The position numbers and the translations under genes were made by a program. From Strongylocentrotus droebachiensis (Eukaryota > Echinodermata > Echinoidea > Camarodonta > Strongylocentrotidae), in assembly GCA_035222895.1 (NCBI GenBank), contig JAVYIG010000709.1, forward strand, positions 409,795-473,794: 64,000 nt of DNA, read 5' to 3'. Of the stretch, positions 1 through 14,200 are shown piece by piece (within the stretch, counting starts at the first letter, position 1; each line of letters starts with the position of its first letter). The notes under the pieces are model-generated. The model worked only from the letters and a program-made list of their open reading frames with translations. It ran no database searches and was not told the origin of the DNA.

Positions 1-434
1 AAACATATGATCAAGTATATTACAGTCTATACATGTAATTGCAAATCACATTGTAGAATATTAACAAATTAACAAAAAAACAATCTTTGAAATGAATGAT
101 TCAATCCCTCAAATCAACATCAAATACAACACACAACATTGATAGGAGTTGACATTGAATCTCATCAATGTTGCCCTTGGATATACAGCTGCATTGCATA
201 GAACAAAAATAGATACGTAAAACATTTACATCATAACGAGGAGAGCTTTATAATTGCTTGCAATCATAGGGAAAGTTTTGTTGTTATCATACCCACTACT
301 TTATGATGCATTTATATATCATGAAGAGAATTTACAGCATTCAATAATGCTGTATTTGAAAGTGAATCACATTTCATTCTTTGTTATGCAAATATTTTGA
401 ATATTCAAATTTGTATTTGTTTTATTTTCTGCAG

Positions 435-2209
435 GGACATCGATTGGGTTCCTGCCAATCACTGGCATCACTGGGAGTTCTGGCTCCATAACTCTAGTGG
501 TCACTCAGGATCACCCAAGCATTTCTATCAATGTCCTTACCAAGCAGCTGATGCTCGTCCGAACAGTGGATGCAGATGTATGTCAACATCTCAACTTTTC
601 AATTATGATGATGGGGATGATTGTGGTGGTGATAATGTTGATTACTGCTGATGGTGGTGGTTGTGGTAGTGATGATGATGGTGGTGGTGTTGATGATGAT
701 GATTGTTGTGGTGATAGTGTTGATATTATTGCTGATGATGGTGGTGGTGTTGATGATGATGATGATTGTGGTGGTGATAGTGTTGATATTATTGCTGATG
801 TTGTTGGTGGTGGTGATGATGATGATTGTTGTGGTGATAGTGTTGATATTATTGCTGATGTTGTTGGCGGTGGTGATGCTAATGGTGATGATGATGGTGA
901 TGGTGATGGTGATGATGATGATCATCATCATGATCATGGTGGTGATAATGTTGATATTAATGCTGATGGTGGTAGTTGTGGTAGTGATGATAATGATGTT
1001 GGACATAATGATAATGATGATGATGAGGATTATGATGGTGGTGATAATGTTGATATTAATGCTGAGGGTGGTGGTTGTGGTAGTGATGCTGACGGTGTAC
1101 ATAATGATGATGATGATGAGGATTATGATGATTATGATAGTGGTGATCAGGATGATGGTGTTGGTCGTAATGTTGATGATTATAGTTGTGGTGATGATTA
1201 TGGTGATATAGTAAGCAAATATTAACCGACTACGAGGGTAATTGTACAAACTATCATCGCCGAGGTGATCTTGGGGCTACTATCATCCCTCGCCTGTGGC
1301 TCGGGATCACCCTGTGATAGTACTCCAAAACCCTCTGATGCAATGATAGATTGAGATGCTCCTTGTCATGTGATATAGTTTTGACCAATCAGTGAATGAC
1401 AATCTATGTATGAGGTATATGTTTATTAGGTGCTATGTAATAGTGTTGATGTTGATAATGCTGGTGGTGGTGATGGTACGTCTGAACTACTGGCGACGAT
1501 GGTGATGGTATTCATAGTGGTGGTGAAAACAATCAATGAAAGGGGTCAAACATCACCTTTTTTTCCCTCTCTTGCAGCCCCCAAATGCCGTGAAATCCAT
1601 TTCCTTGACGGTACAATGTCAAACATTGGTAAGTTATTATGTTAGTACAGTATTTTCCTCTCCTTTAACCTCATTTTAAGTTCTGAGTATGCGTTCAATA
1701 ATTTTTTTAAAATGAAAACCACATTCAGTGTCGAGAAGTACCACTCAGATATATGCACTAGTCATGATTTTGATGGGTATGATTATAATTTTCTGTGGAA
1801 ATGATACTTTATCTTGATAGTTATATGAACATTTGATTATTGAAGGTATCATACAACTGAAATAAAAGAATGCCATTTGATTGGAGGCACATCAAGTTTA
1901 ATATAGACAAAATATTTGAGAATACCATTGATTAAGCAAAGTGTTGGATGTTAAATGAAAATGTACCAAATGAAATGAAATTACAAATATAAAATGATTA
2001 TATTGTAAAAGTTTTTCATTTTCAGACAAGTTAATCATGGGCTGGATGCTCTTAAATCCTTGATATAGTAGCCAAGAGTTCTTCTTTTTTGTCTCTCTCT
2101 CTCAATCCTCTAGATCAACTTTAATTATGACATACTTATTAAAGTGAATGATGCTAACGACAACACACCGTTCTTCATTGGAGCGCCATATACAGTGTTT
2201 GTATCAGAG
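435..2209 (+). CDS. PCDH15: PCDH15 EC1 (second half), exons 1-3 of the window
   Basis: Exons 435-577, 1578-1628 and 2114-2209 encode the C-terminal half of EC1, ending in the calcium linker NDANDNTPFF (a DxNDN-type motif). The stretch VDADPPNAV...SLTVQC aligns with a matching DPP...VQC stretch that I know from vertebrate PCDH15 EC1. The first exon enters with two bases of a split codon, so a coding exon must lie upstream of position 1. EC1 and EC2 are the cadherin-23-binding 'handshake' tip in vertebrates. Confidence 0.85.
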
Positions 2210-5200
2210 GTATGTTGAATTCTCTCTATCTCTCACTCTCTCTTGTTATTATTGTTGTTGGTGTTGTGGTTCTTTTTCTTCTTCTTCTTCTACTGCCTCT
2301 ATCTTTCTCTGGCTCTCCTCCTTTTTCCCCTCTCCCTCTTCTTTTTTTTTTCTTGTTAGTTTTCTTGTTCTCTTTCTCCTTCTTTTTCTTCTTCTTCGTC
2401 TTCTTCTTCTTCTTCTTCATGGTCGTCTTCTTCTTCTTCTTCTCCTCCTCCTCCTCCTCCTCCTCCTCCTCCTGCCTCTATCTTTCTACCTTTCTCTGGC
2501 TCTCCTTCTTTTCCCTCTCCCCCTAGCTCTGCCTTGTTTGCTGTCTGTTCTCATGCTTCAACTTTGTTTCTCTGTCTACTTTAAAAGTGTTGTTATATAA
2601 TATGTGCTTTTTACCAGTAAGGATTATGTTTTTACAATCGTAGCTACATGTATTTGCCGTTTAGGGGGGGGGGTGGTCGAGGAGGGCCAGGAACTGTTCA
2701 TCACCCCACTTCTATAAAGATATAATATATGAAGCTGATATTTTGAATGTAGGACAACCAAATTTAAACCCTAACCTATATTTATGGCAAATTTTGGCAA
2801 TTAAATTGTTTCCTTTATAAAATGCACCCTTCTTAATATTTCTTTTTTCCAGGCTACAGCGATCAATGAAGTAATTTTTGCTGGGATAGAAGCCGATGAT
2901 AACGATGGTGACAACCGCAACGGCCAGATAAGCTTCGAAATTGTACCAAATCAAAATGATCCGGTAATTTACATGTGCATTTTGACTATGTTGCATTTAT
3001 TTTAATACCGTATAAGCTGTTACTTTTGCAAAATGAATGAACATGAATAATGTTTTGTATTGTAGCCTGTTTTAATTATCGCTATAACAACGTCTTTGAA
3101 AATGTCTTTCCCTGTCATCTGCAATCTATCTGTACAGGTATGTGAAAATGTTTGCTTATACAGCAGTTCAATCCTAAAAGGTTTTGTTACATTTTCAAAT
3201 TTTTGTCAGGTTAATCATTTGTAAGTCTACTGCAAAAATGTTTGAATGGAATAATTAAAATGATTTTCATTAAAAGTATAGCAGGGATATTTATTCTCTT
3301 GTTCTTTGTTTCCTTCTGTTTGGGAAACTTAGAAAAAAATATGCTATGGACTTTCTGTAATACATCTAAGTTAAATATCTAAAAATGTCATTCTTTTGAA
3401 TGTTTTCTCCAGAATGTTGTTGAACAAATGGCTGAGGACTTCGTTTTTGTTATTGTGTTTAAATAGTCAATAAATACATATACCTGAATGTTTAAGTTTT
3501 TCTGTTATATAAGCATGTAAATTCAACCCCCTAACTGACAGTTAGGGTATGATCTGTTTCGATTCTTCCTCTGATATTATATTTTTCATATTTTTATGCA
3601 GATGTCAAACTCCTATTTTGACATGCCAAACACTGGGAAGGGAGAGGTGACGCTGTTACAGAGCCTGGACTTTGAGACAAGACAGCAGTGGACAGTCTCA
3701 ATTGTAGCAAAGGTGAGAATAAAAGATTAAAGTAATGCCCAGAAGGGGTGGGGTGTGGGAGAGGAGTACATGGAAGGGGGAGGGAGGGCGTGATGTCACT
3801 TTAATAGAAGGTGACTCTGTAACAGAGCCTTGACTTTGAGTCAAGAAGATAGTGGACAGTATTAATTGTAGCAGAGGTGAGAATGAAAGAAAGCAATGTC
3901 CAGAAGGGGGAATGGAAGGGGAGGTGGATTAATGTCACAGGTGAAAAAGATAGCACAAGTTGATAAAATTCAATAAAACGGTTTCCTTTTCAGTTTAATC
4001 TATTATGTTGGGTCACTATTTCATCAAGTGTTAGAGAAGAAAAAGTTGGTCCCTCTGAATATATTCAGGGTCTGTTTGAGATGCTTAAAAGCCTGTCCTA
4101 CTTGTAGCTACTTCCCCCTCTATATAGAAAACAATTCTGAATCGGTGGCCATTGGTTCCCCATGATCCTCTTTTTCTTATGTTATTTGAGAGCTGAGTTG
4201 ATGAGATAACCACCTGTGTAGTGACCTTGCAGGGTGCTCTAATCCCTCCTATAAACTAGTACAGATAAGCTTTAACAATGATTGATAACCATTTGAGTAG
4301 ATACGAGTTTGAACTAATGACTGTTAATCCCTACAGGATCGAGGTGTTGTTCCGCGGTCGTCGATGGCAACGCTTACCGTGACTGTACTGAATGCAGACG
4401 ACCAAGCTCCAATGTTTGTCGGGTGCAACACAACAATTTGTACGGACGTGGAATACAGGGCCTCTGTGCAGGAAAAAACGGTGAGAAATCTTTTTCTTTG
4501 GGACGCGTCTACACACCTATTCTTTCATCCCATTGATCCTTTAATTAAACATTTCAAAAGAACTTTCAGACATTTCTTTTCATGACCTTCGACCTGTTTC
4601 TCAGAGCCTTTTTTCGATGACAAATGACAAAAATCAGTGACAAATCTGCTGATAACCAATCAGAAGTAAGGAATTCACCAGCTTATAGTGAAAAATGTAA
4701 TTTGTCACTGCATTGATGTCAAGTTTTGTGAAATGGGGCCCAGAAGTCAAATCACCTCTCTATATAAAGCAGCATTCCAGGAACGTACAAGTTCACAGAC
4801 AACCCATTGACAGGGATCCCACGGTCATAAACAGAAAGAACAAGCTATGGAAATGAAAACAATTAAATCTCCCCTAATAATGGAAAGTCATGGCAACTCA
4901 GTGTGAGGGATGGCGAAGGCCATCACAAACATGAAATAATTAATATCACTGCATGGTATTTCTATGCTGCTTGCATTCTGCAACCCATACAAAAATGTTA
5001 CTAATCTAGTCATGGGAAAAGTAAAAAATTGGTCAGGGAAAGTCATGTCAAGTCATTTGTGTGAAACGATGCCCTAGCTGGGCCCCTTCTTATAAAGGGT
5101 TACGATTGATCCAAATCAATCGCAAGTCCTCCAATCAATTACAAGTTTGCATGCAGTCTCCTATCTCTTATGTATAGTTGGGATTTGATATCAATCCCAA

Positions 5201-8200
5201 ATAAGTTGCAATTGACATCAAATCTTTAAAGAAGGGCCCTGGTTTTTACCAAACAGCTAGACATTATGTTTCAGTCCCCATTGGTGCTCTTAAGAGTTTT
5301 CATTTGGCTAGACCAGCAGGATGTAATATAGGACCATTGTATTATTTTATCTATTGGTCTGTTAATTGTCCCATTAGGATCAATATAATGCTGATATATG
5401 TTAACACTGAATGTAGTCATACAGAGATTTTTTTTTCTAGACATGGATCAGATCTTTGAAACATTTATTATCTGAGTTTATTCTTCTATGTAAAACTCTA
5501 GCATAATTTCCGTTTCCAAAGTATTCTTTTTTCATAAAATACATTACCAATAAACCTTATGCATGCATTAAATTCTCTACGAAACATATTAACACATTAG
5601 GCCGTCTTTCATATTCATGTACAAAATCTTTTTTATCTTTCTAATTTATTTTCCTGCAGACAAGATTAAGTCCATTACAGTTCTCCCCGAACGAGATCAG
5701 GGTTGTCAATAGTTCTGGAGGGACAGTGGATCCGCAGTCTGTAACGTTCTCCTTCACCGGAGGTAAGCGTCTAATTATTTAGAAATCATTATTTGGAATT
5801 AAATTGGCAACATACTGGATATTAGCGAAGATAACCTCATATGCAATACCAAGGGAAGTAGTGATTTCTTTCTCTTTTTGTGAACAGTGCTTTGCAGATA
5901 TTGACCATAAAATTATATAGAGACTGTTAGAATATTACTAAGCATGTATTGAAATGTGTGTTTCAAATTACATGGAAAATGTATTTATTGTAGCAATTTG
6001 TTCATAATTGAATGATTTATAAAAGATGTTATATTAAAAATGACATTAAATTGATATACAAGCACATATATGTACATGGTTTGTATTTGACATAATCTTT
6101 GCTGATGATTAGGGGAAAGTGGCATAGCGAAAGGTTTGTGAAGGCACATGTATTTTTTTATTTTTTTTATTGTATTCCAAATTTATTAGTAAAGTTGTAT
6201 AAAGATACATGTATCACATTTTTTAAAGTTGTCAAAAGAATACCAACTAGTTTATCACAATACATGCGTCTTAAATCTTAGGGGAAAATAATAATGTGGA
6301 TTTTATATGTTTCAGGGAACATATATTTTGTCTAATTTCTCTATATTCTAATATGGTATTACCTAGAAAACTTGGCCATTTTCCATCTATTTTATTATAT
6401 TATAGAAACAATGGAAGAAAAAAAACAACATATATTTAGGCTAAGGATTTGGAACAAAAGATACATGAGAAATAGTACAAAATAGGATAACCCATGTATA
6501 TAGGGTTGCAATCATGTTTTGGGGGGTTTAGTGTTAGTATTATGGTAACTTAATTGTACTGTAGATATAATATTGGATTTAGAGTTGACATTGGGAATGC
6601 AGTATTATAGCTCAGTTGAGTTGTTAAAGTTTACTTAAGTGTTAGGGTTAATACCGAGATGGTTTAATTTTGCATCTAGGGCTAAAGTTAGGAATCAGAT
6701 CAGTGTCACAAAATGACTGCTGAACCATTTGCCGCTGTAGCGTGTATTTTACAAAAAACAATCCTATTTTCTCTATGTTTTATATTATTTCCTAGAAACT
6801 ACACAATTTTTCTTCTGTTATATTATGGAAATATGGAAAATAGACCGAAAGGAAAATAGACAGAAAATATATTTTAGGCTATGGATTTGGAACAAATGAC
6901 ATATATAATAAAAATAATAATAATGATAATGATGATAATAATATCTTTTGTTTACATTGCTCTTTGTTTATGTCTATATCAGGGCAACCTGCGCAGTATT
7001 CTTCTTTCCTCTCTATCAACCCTACTACGGGGCAGATAAACCTTCTTCAACAAGTCCGCCGAACCGAGTATGACGTCTTTGTCATAACTGTTGCAGTAAG
7101 TGAACATTTATAATAACATAATTACACTTTAAAGAATGATTTTATTGTAATTCACCATTAGAGCTTCTAAATTGGCAATGCTATTTGAATTAATTTTGTG
7201 TCGATGTTTGTACACATGAGATAATTCAATATGTATATATTTTTTTAACTGCCTGTATAGACTGGTGTGTTGGCTCAGTCAGTAGAGCATCCGCCTCACA
7301 ACCGGGAGGTCGTGGGTTCGAACCCCGGCCGCGTCATACCAAGAGACGTTAAAAGACTGGAGTTGCTGCTCCCTTGTTTGGCATTCAACAATAAGGGATA
7401 GAGTAACGTTGATCTTGCGCTGCTCAGTGGCTGCCGGGCTCACGATCAATTGGGCAAAAGGAATTTCCATTTTCGGTTTAACTTAATAAAATTTGGAGTG
7501 GACTATATAAGTGCAAAATCAAAATAATTAGTGCCAATTTGAGTAGGAGGAAAAGCTATGCTATTGAGATCTAAGCAAATTAACTCTAAACTCCTTTCTA
7601 TGGGTTAATAAATCTTTGATTTGACTCCCCTCACAGGCCACCAAAGGTTCAAGCAGCAGCACCGCGACCGTGATCATAGAGGTAACACCCATCAATAATT
7701 TCCCGCCAACCTTCCCAACTACAACAATGATTGGTTACATCTCTGAGAATGTTATTGCTGGAACTCGAGTAACAGCTGACTCGAACAGTATCGTTCCTCT
7801 GCTTATCCAAGCAACAGACCCTGATCTGGATCAGGTAATTATCAAGACTGAATGTTAAAGGGGAAACTATCCTGCTAGCAAGTTGATTTTAATAGAAGCA
7901 GAAAAAAGGAGAGAATTAAACTACTAGGGTCAGCGGAAGTTTGAGCCAAAACCGATGAAAAATAAGAAAGTAAGGAATTTTTGAAGGTGCATTCAATCAT
8001 ACAAAATTGGCAACTCTGTGGCGTATTATAAGACGTCCCCTCCCATTCGCCCGGTACTTTAACAACAAAAAGTACAATGTATGTTTTCCCTTATTAAGAT
8101 TTTCAATTATAATTATTGCAAATACGAGCCCTGTGGAAAACATATCTATTTCGTTATCAATAAGGAAATGAAAGTTTATGAAATTGTTTATACCCAGCAA

Positions 8201-11200
8201 ATTGGAGAGGAGCTTGCAGGATACATCACAGTGTTGCCAATTGTGTTTGATTCACTGATGACAATTACTTCAAGAATTTATAAGTTTCCTAATGATAATT
8301 GGAAATAGCTCAAACTGTCACTTATTTGTTTCTCACATTTTTCTGCTTTTATTTAAACCAACCAAATATCAGGGTGGACTTCCCTTTTACACTTTTCAAA
8401 CTACAAAAATAACCTCAAACTTGTATAACTAACTGTCTCCAGTTCAAGATTGATTCATACAGGGGTTAAAAGGGTTGTCATGGAGATAATCAAGACTGGT
8501 AATGGGTAATTTTGCAAATCCAGTGTACTGCACAAAGCAATCCTTACATCAATCGTTGCCTTTTGTTTTGTGCAAAATATCACTCAGTCAGAGAGGCAAA
8601 GAAAGTTTGTAGAAGCCTATACATCCCACTCAAGGCCATCCAGTATTATATAAATGTCTCTTTTTCTCATTTTTTTTCTTCATAGGATGAAGATCCCGGC
8701 TTGAGCTATCTGTTGAATGACAACTCCATTTTTACCCTAGACCTCGTGGGAACCAACGGAGTCTATCTCTCGTACAGCGGCCTCTCCAACACACCACTGG
8801 ATGCTGAAACACAAGCAAGCTACAATGTTTCTGTAAGCGAATGGAATAACCTTGAGGTAGAAAAATCAGGTCTTGATCGTTCAGGTATGACGCGGTAAAC
8901 AAGTGAACGAATGACAACTGTGCACATCAAGGGTCCTTCGCATGTTAACTTGGCGGGGGGGGGGGGAAGAGGACATTTAAAAAAAAAAAATTTGGGTCAC
9001 GAAATTTTTAAATTTGACATTTTGCTCCGTGGGGGGGGGGGGGGGGGAGGGTTACCTTTTTAGGTCAGCCATTGGCATTTTTTTTTTTTTTTTAAATAAA
9101 ATAAAATAAAAACAATTATAACAAAAAATTTGGCTGGGGGGGGCACGCCCCTGCTTTTCAGTATGTTTTGGGCGAATTTAGGGCTGATTTTAACATATTT
9201 TTTTTGGCCGGGGGGGGGGGGGGGGGCACGTGCCCCCCTGGATCCGCCACTGTGTCATCATTCTTTTTTTAACTCTCTGGTTTTGCCACATCATATCCGA
9301 ATAAGGCTGTAAGATTCTTGGTAATCCTGGAAAACGGGGGAAAAAAACCCCAAATGAGTTACCCCCTTATTTCAGTCAGGAATAAAAATCCAGGGAATTT
9401 GAGAAAATTTACCCAAGTCAGGCAAAAATCAGGGAATTTCATTGGCCCTCAAAAGGAAGTAGTCATTATCTCATATTTTGTCTTGTGTCCGAAACGGCAC
9501 ATTAACTGAATGGTAGGCTTTTATCATTTCATAATATTTCAAATGTTTATTCAATATGTTTTTGTGTTTTTCTTGTACAGATAATAGCAAGGCCGACCAA
9601 TACATCAGGACAGTTTGATGGTAAGTTCATTCCTTTCAAATACTATCACTTGTTATGTCACAAGATATAATAATGCCTAGTTAAACTATTAAAGCATGGT
9701 TACCATAAAACTGGTATTTGAATAATTGAGAAAAAACAAAGCAGTCATATAGTGTTCTTTGCCAATATTTTTGTTTCTGGGAAAATTATGACTCTTTTTG
9801 TATTTATCGAGACAAAAAAAGGATTTGCTTCATTCCTGGAATAAACAATTTTTAACATAAATATTTATGTAACTTTTTTGTAATTTAACTTGGTGTACTT
9901 ATTTCCTATTTGCATCCACTTTCTTTCACTTTGCAATCACTTGATAATCATAATAATAATAATAATAGTTACATTTATATAGCTCTTAATTGATACTAAT
10001 GTGTTGAGCACTGTACCGTTAATACCTTATTAAATAAGGTGCTCTGGCACTTGACAGGAACTCTAGTTATCTTTAAGCTTTATTTTTTTATAATAAAACA
10101 TTATTTTTAATTCTTATCTTTTTCTATTTGTTCATCAGCTTCTCAACAGCTCCCGACCCTCCAAGTTACCATCTTAGTCCGTGACCTGAACGATAACTCG
10201 CCAGAATTTCAACAAAACCAGTACTTTGATCCCGTAACAAACCAATATACAGTCAACCTGAAGGACAATGCTGCGTTCAATACTGAAGTCATTTCAGTAA
10301 GTGATTTCTCAATAAAAAATTAACAAACAATAGCCACTTAGACCATAAATTAGGTATTGGAAAATTGAGTTTGAGATAAATTGACTCTTTGAGAGGAAGC
10401 AAATCATTTTTGTAACATTGGTAGATTTATAACGGCCGCCATCCATTTCCAGCCTAACCGCTCACGATGGTGGTCTCCTGCGTTCCAAATTACCTCTCTA
10501 ATTTATTGAAAATATTTCATATTTCTTATGTTATTGTATGCTTCGTACATGTTTATCGAATTATATAATTGTACATGATTTTTCATTTAATTACTTTTGT
10601 AAACATTGTATTCATTGTATTTGTTATTGTTCGAAATTTTGTACTTTGACTTTGAATTTGTATATTTTTGAACGCAGAAATAAAATCAATCAAACAATAA
10701 CATTGATAGGTAGGAAGATACACATTATGAAGACATATTTAGATGATTGTAGATTGCATTGAATTATTTTTTTTTTTTTTTAAACCATAGATTCCTGTTA
10801 CTGATGCCGACGCAACATCCTTACCACCAATCATCGATCCTATATTTGTCTCCTCGCCAGCAAGTGCATTGTTTTCCGTGGTGCAGCAAAATAGCGATGT
10901 CATTATCCGTCTCATCTCGCCAGGGTCTTTAGTCATCGGCTCTGTATACATCATCCAGCTTCGTGCCTCGGATAGTCAGGCTCCTCAAGACCTAAATAAA
11001 CAGTGAGGAAGGGAGGGAGGAGGAGGGGTTATGTTGATGAGTGATTCTGTTGATGATGATGATGAAGATGATGATGGAGGGGTTGATGTTGGCGATAATG
11101 GTGGTGATGATGATTGTGAATGATGATGATGTTGATGATGATAAAGATAGTGGATGATGGTGATGGTTATGATGATGGTGGTGGTGGTGATGATGACGAC

Positions 11201-14200
11201 GACGATGATGATATTGGTGCTTCTGGTGGTAAAGATGGTGATTGTGATTATGAGGTTGGTGATGATGTTACTGATAGTGGTGTTGTTGATCTGCTGATAA
11301 TGATGCTGTTGATGATAATGATGATGATGATGATGGACATGGTGGTAGTGGTGATGGTCATCAAGTTGTTGATGTTGATGGTAGGGTTAATGTTATCAAT
11401 AATATTGTTCTTCTTCATCAACCTTCTTTTCTGACAGATCTACTGTGTTTGTTCACATCACCATCATCTCTGGTGTAAATAACAGGCCACCCATGTTTGA
11501 TCAAACATCCTACTCAACCAGTGCCAATGAAAACCTGCCTTTTAACGCCCTTGTTGACACAGTCAGAGTAAGCATTGTTAATTGAAACTTGAAAGAGCTG
11601 TAAGATATGCAGAATGAACTTCCAGTCACTCTTCCATGGAAGTCTTTATGGCACATGTGGAAAAAATTAAAAAAATAAAAAAATAAAAAAACGGTCACAC
11701 TGTGTATTCATGGACTGTTGTCCCCCCCCCCTATAACTTTATGATAGATTTCCTAGTCTTGTATTTTGTGTGGTGTATTGATGGAAGCTCTTGACTGTCA
11801 TAGAAGTCCTGGGCTCTATATTTATTTTATACTTACATCCTTGGAAAACATGTTTTACCTGTTTATCCCTCTCAATGGCTTCGCTTCTAATTCTTCTCCA
11901 TCTCTTTCTTTTTCTTCTTCTTCTTCTTCTTCTTCTTTTTCTTCCTCTTCTACTTCTCCTTCATCAATTCTTCTCCTCCTTCTCCATACCTACCAACTAC
12001 TACGATTTTGGCGTAATTATTACAATTTTTTGATTTAAATTACGCCTTACGATTTTTTTTTTTTAAATATTTTATTTTATTATTATTATTTTTTTTTGGC
12101 CTGTTCACCTGGCACTGTCCAGGCCGACGATTAAGCGTGCCCGGGAGAGCACCGGCATGGTACCAAGAGTAAACAAAAGTTTCACAGCTCAATCACTGTC
12201 AACTCACCATTCAGAAAATGGTACCAAATGTCCAGATTTCTGTTTGGACTCTGAGGAAAATTAGTCTGTCATCTTTGGTTTTAAAAACAGCATTGTTTAT
12301 TATTATTATTATTAAATCAGCGCCTTCAACTGCAACTCCAAGTAAAATTGCTTGAGTTTTCGGTGACGGACCTGGGATACTTCTACCGTAGTATGGTGGT
12401 GTCAACAACAAAAATATTGGGTATTCGAGTACCTCATTACACGCTTATGCACAGCCCTTTATTTTTCTCCTCCAGGTTCTATTTCATCAGGGGAATTTTG
12501 AGCTTTTAGTCCTTGTTTTTAAAGTGAAAGTTTAAAGTGAAGTAAAAAGGCATTCCTACATGTTCAAATTCCCAAAGCTCCCTACCGTGGGAGAGGGACA
12601 GCCCTCTCCCACACCCACCCCCCGCTCGGTCGCTTCGTTCCTTCCTTCTGTCGCTCCGCTCCGTCACAGTCCTAGTAAAAAATGATTACTATTTTTATTC
12701 TTCAAAGGTTGGCAGGTATGCTTCTCCTCATTCTTCTCCTTCTGCTCTTTCTTCTCCTTCTCTTTCTTCTTCCGCTTCTTCTTCATCTTCTTTCTCTCCT
12801 CCTTCCTTCTCCTCCTCCATCTCCCCCTACTTCTCCCCATGCTTCTTCTTTTTTCCTCCTTTTCCTTCTTCTAATTAATTTTATCCTCCTCTTCTTCCTT
12901 CTTTTCCTTCTCCTCATTCTACTTCTTTTTCCTCTTCTAGTCATCTATAGTTATAATCATTTCAAATAATGTTTTTGTGATTTTTTAGGCTACAGATCCT
13001 GATGGAGAGTTCATAACATACAGCATCACGTCTGGGAACATCAACAATGCATTCATGACTGTCGACGATGCAAAGTAAGTATATGAAGCATTCATACTTA
13101 AAAGTTTGTGTGATTATGATGGCACAGATGATGATTATAATGTATTTTATCTCAGTAGTAGATTCATATGACAGCACTGAGCTAACCTTTGCCATTTTTG
13201 AAGTCTTGTTGATCAAGTAGATAATTGAAAAGTTTGATGATGGTAATGATTATGATGATGATGAAAATGGTGATGATGATGATGATGATGATAATGGTGA
13301 TGATGATGATGATGATGATAATGGTGATAGTGATGATGATGGTGATGATAATAATAATGTGTCGTATCTCAGTAGTGGTTTCATATCTTCATATGACAGC
13401 ACTGAGCTAACTTTTTGCCATTATAAAAGTCTTGTTGATCAAGTAGATAATTGAAAAGTTTGATGATTGTGATAGTAATAACGACGATGAGGATGATGAT
13501 GGTTAAGATGATGATGATGATGATGGCGTTTTTGTGTTATTATAAGTTCACATCTTCATTAGACAGCACTGGGCTCCTTATTTTTGCTTTTGCAAGTTTT
13601 ATGATGATGATGATGACAATGATGATGATGATGATGATGGACTTCTTTTCTTTATAGCAATGGAGAGATTCGAGTCCAGGGCTCACTGGACCGGGAAGTC
13701 CTTGCTTCCTATTCACTGGTTGTGGAAGCTTCAGATGGAAACCTGGTGAGTAATTTTGTCTATTTGTAGGACCAGGAACCAGTACTAATTTCAGGACCAT
13801 CCTAGATGGATTTAAGTCCATTTGCTTGTCAAAGCTCGTACCAAGGAGTTCAATTAATGTTTCCTTTTTTTTACTGATTTCACCAAGAGTTAGATTATAT
13901 TAGAGTTTGATATATCTTTAAGCAAAAAAGATGCGGTGTTGTCATCAAGAATTGCAAACTCAAAGACAAGTGTGTATTGAAAGAACGATATCTTTGTCTT
14001 ATTTCAGCCTAACTTGAATGAGGAAGTGATTTGAAGTGCATGTAAACAAACTGTATATTATGCATAACTCAAGTAATTTCTTTTTGATGTGATTTCCTTT
14101 GCTGATTATAACAGAACAAGTTCATTTGTTCTTTTTGCAATGACATGCTAAGACAGTTGGGCTCAACACTGAATCTAAACATTCTGTTATAAATATGATG

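Noticed and set aside
497-1249. 242-codon and 216-codon frames over the first GAT/GTT block
   Set aside because: Only the first 27 codons of the plus-strand frame are a real exon (to 577); the rest is repeat beyond a good splice donor.
2148-2600. Leu/Ser/Phe-rich frames
   Set aside because: Produced by a polypyrimidine tract; the only real coding part is the PCDH15 exon ending at 2209.
3805-3925. Alternative PCDH15 exon
   Set aside because: It has two stops in frame and no acceptor; it is a decayed duplicate.
7271-7330. tRNA gene
   Set aside because: A and B boxes are good, but the acceptor stem is imperfect, a non-tRNA body is attached, and related copies occur at 21363, 43300 and 54600. 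A SINE is the better reading.
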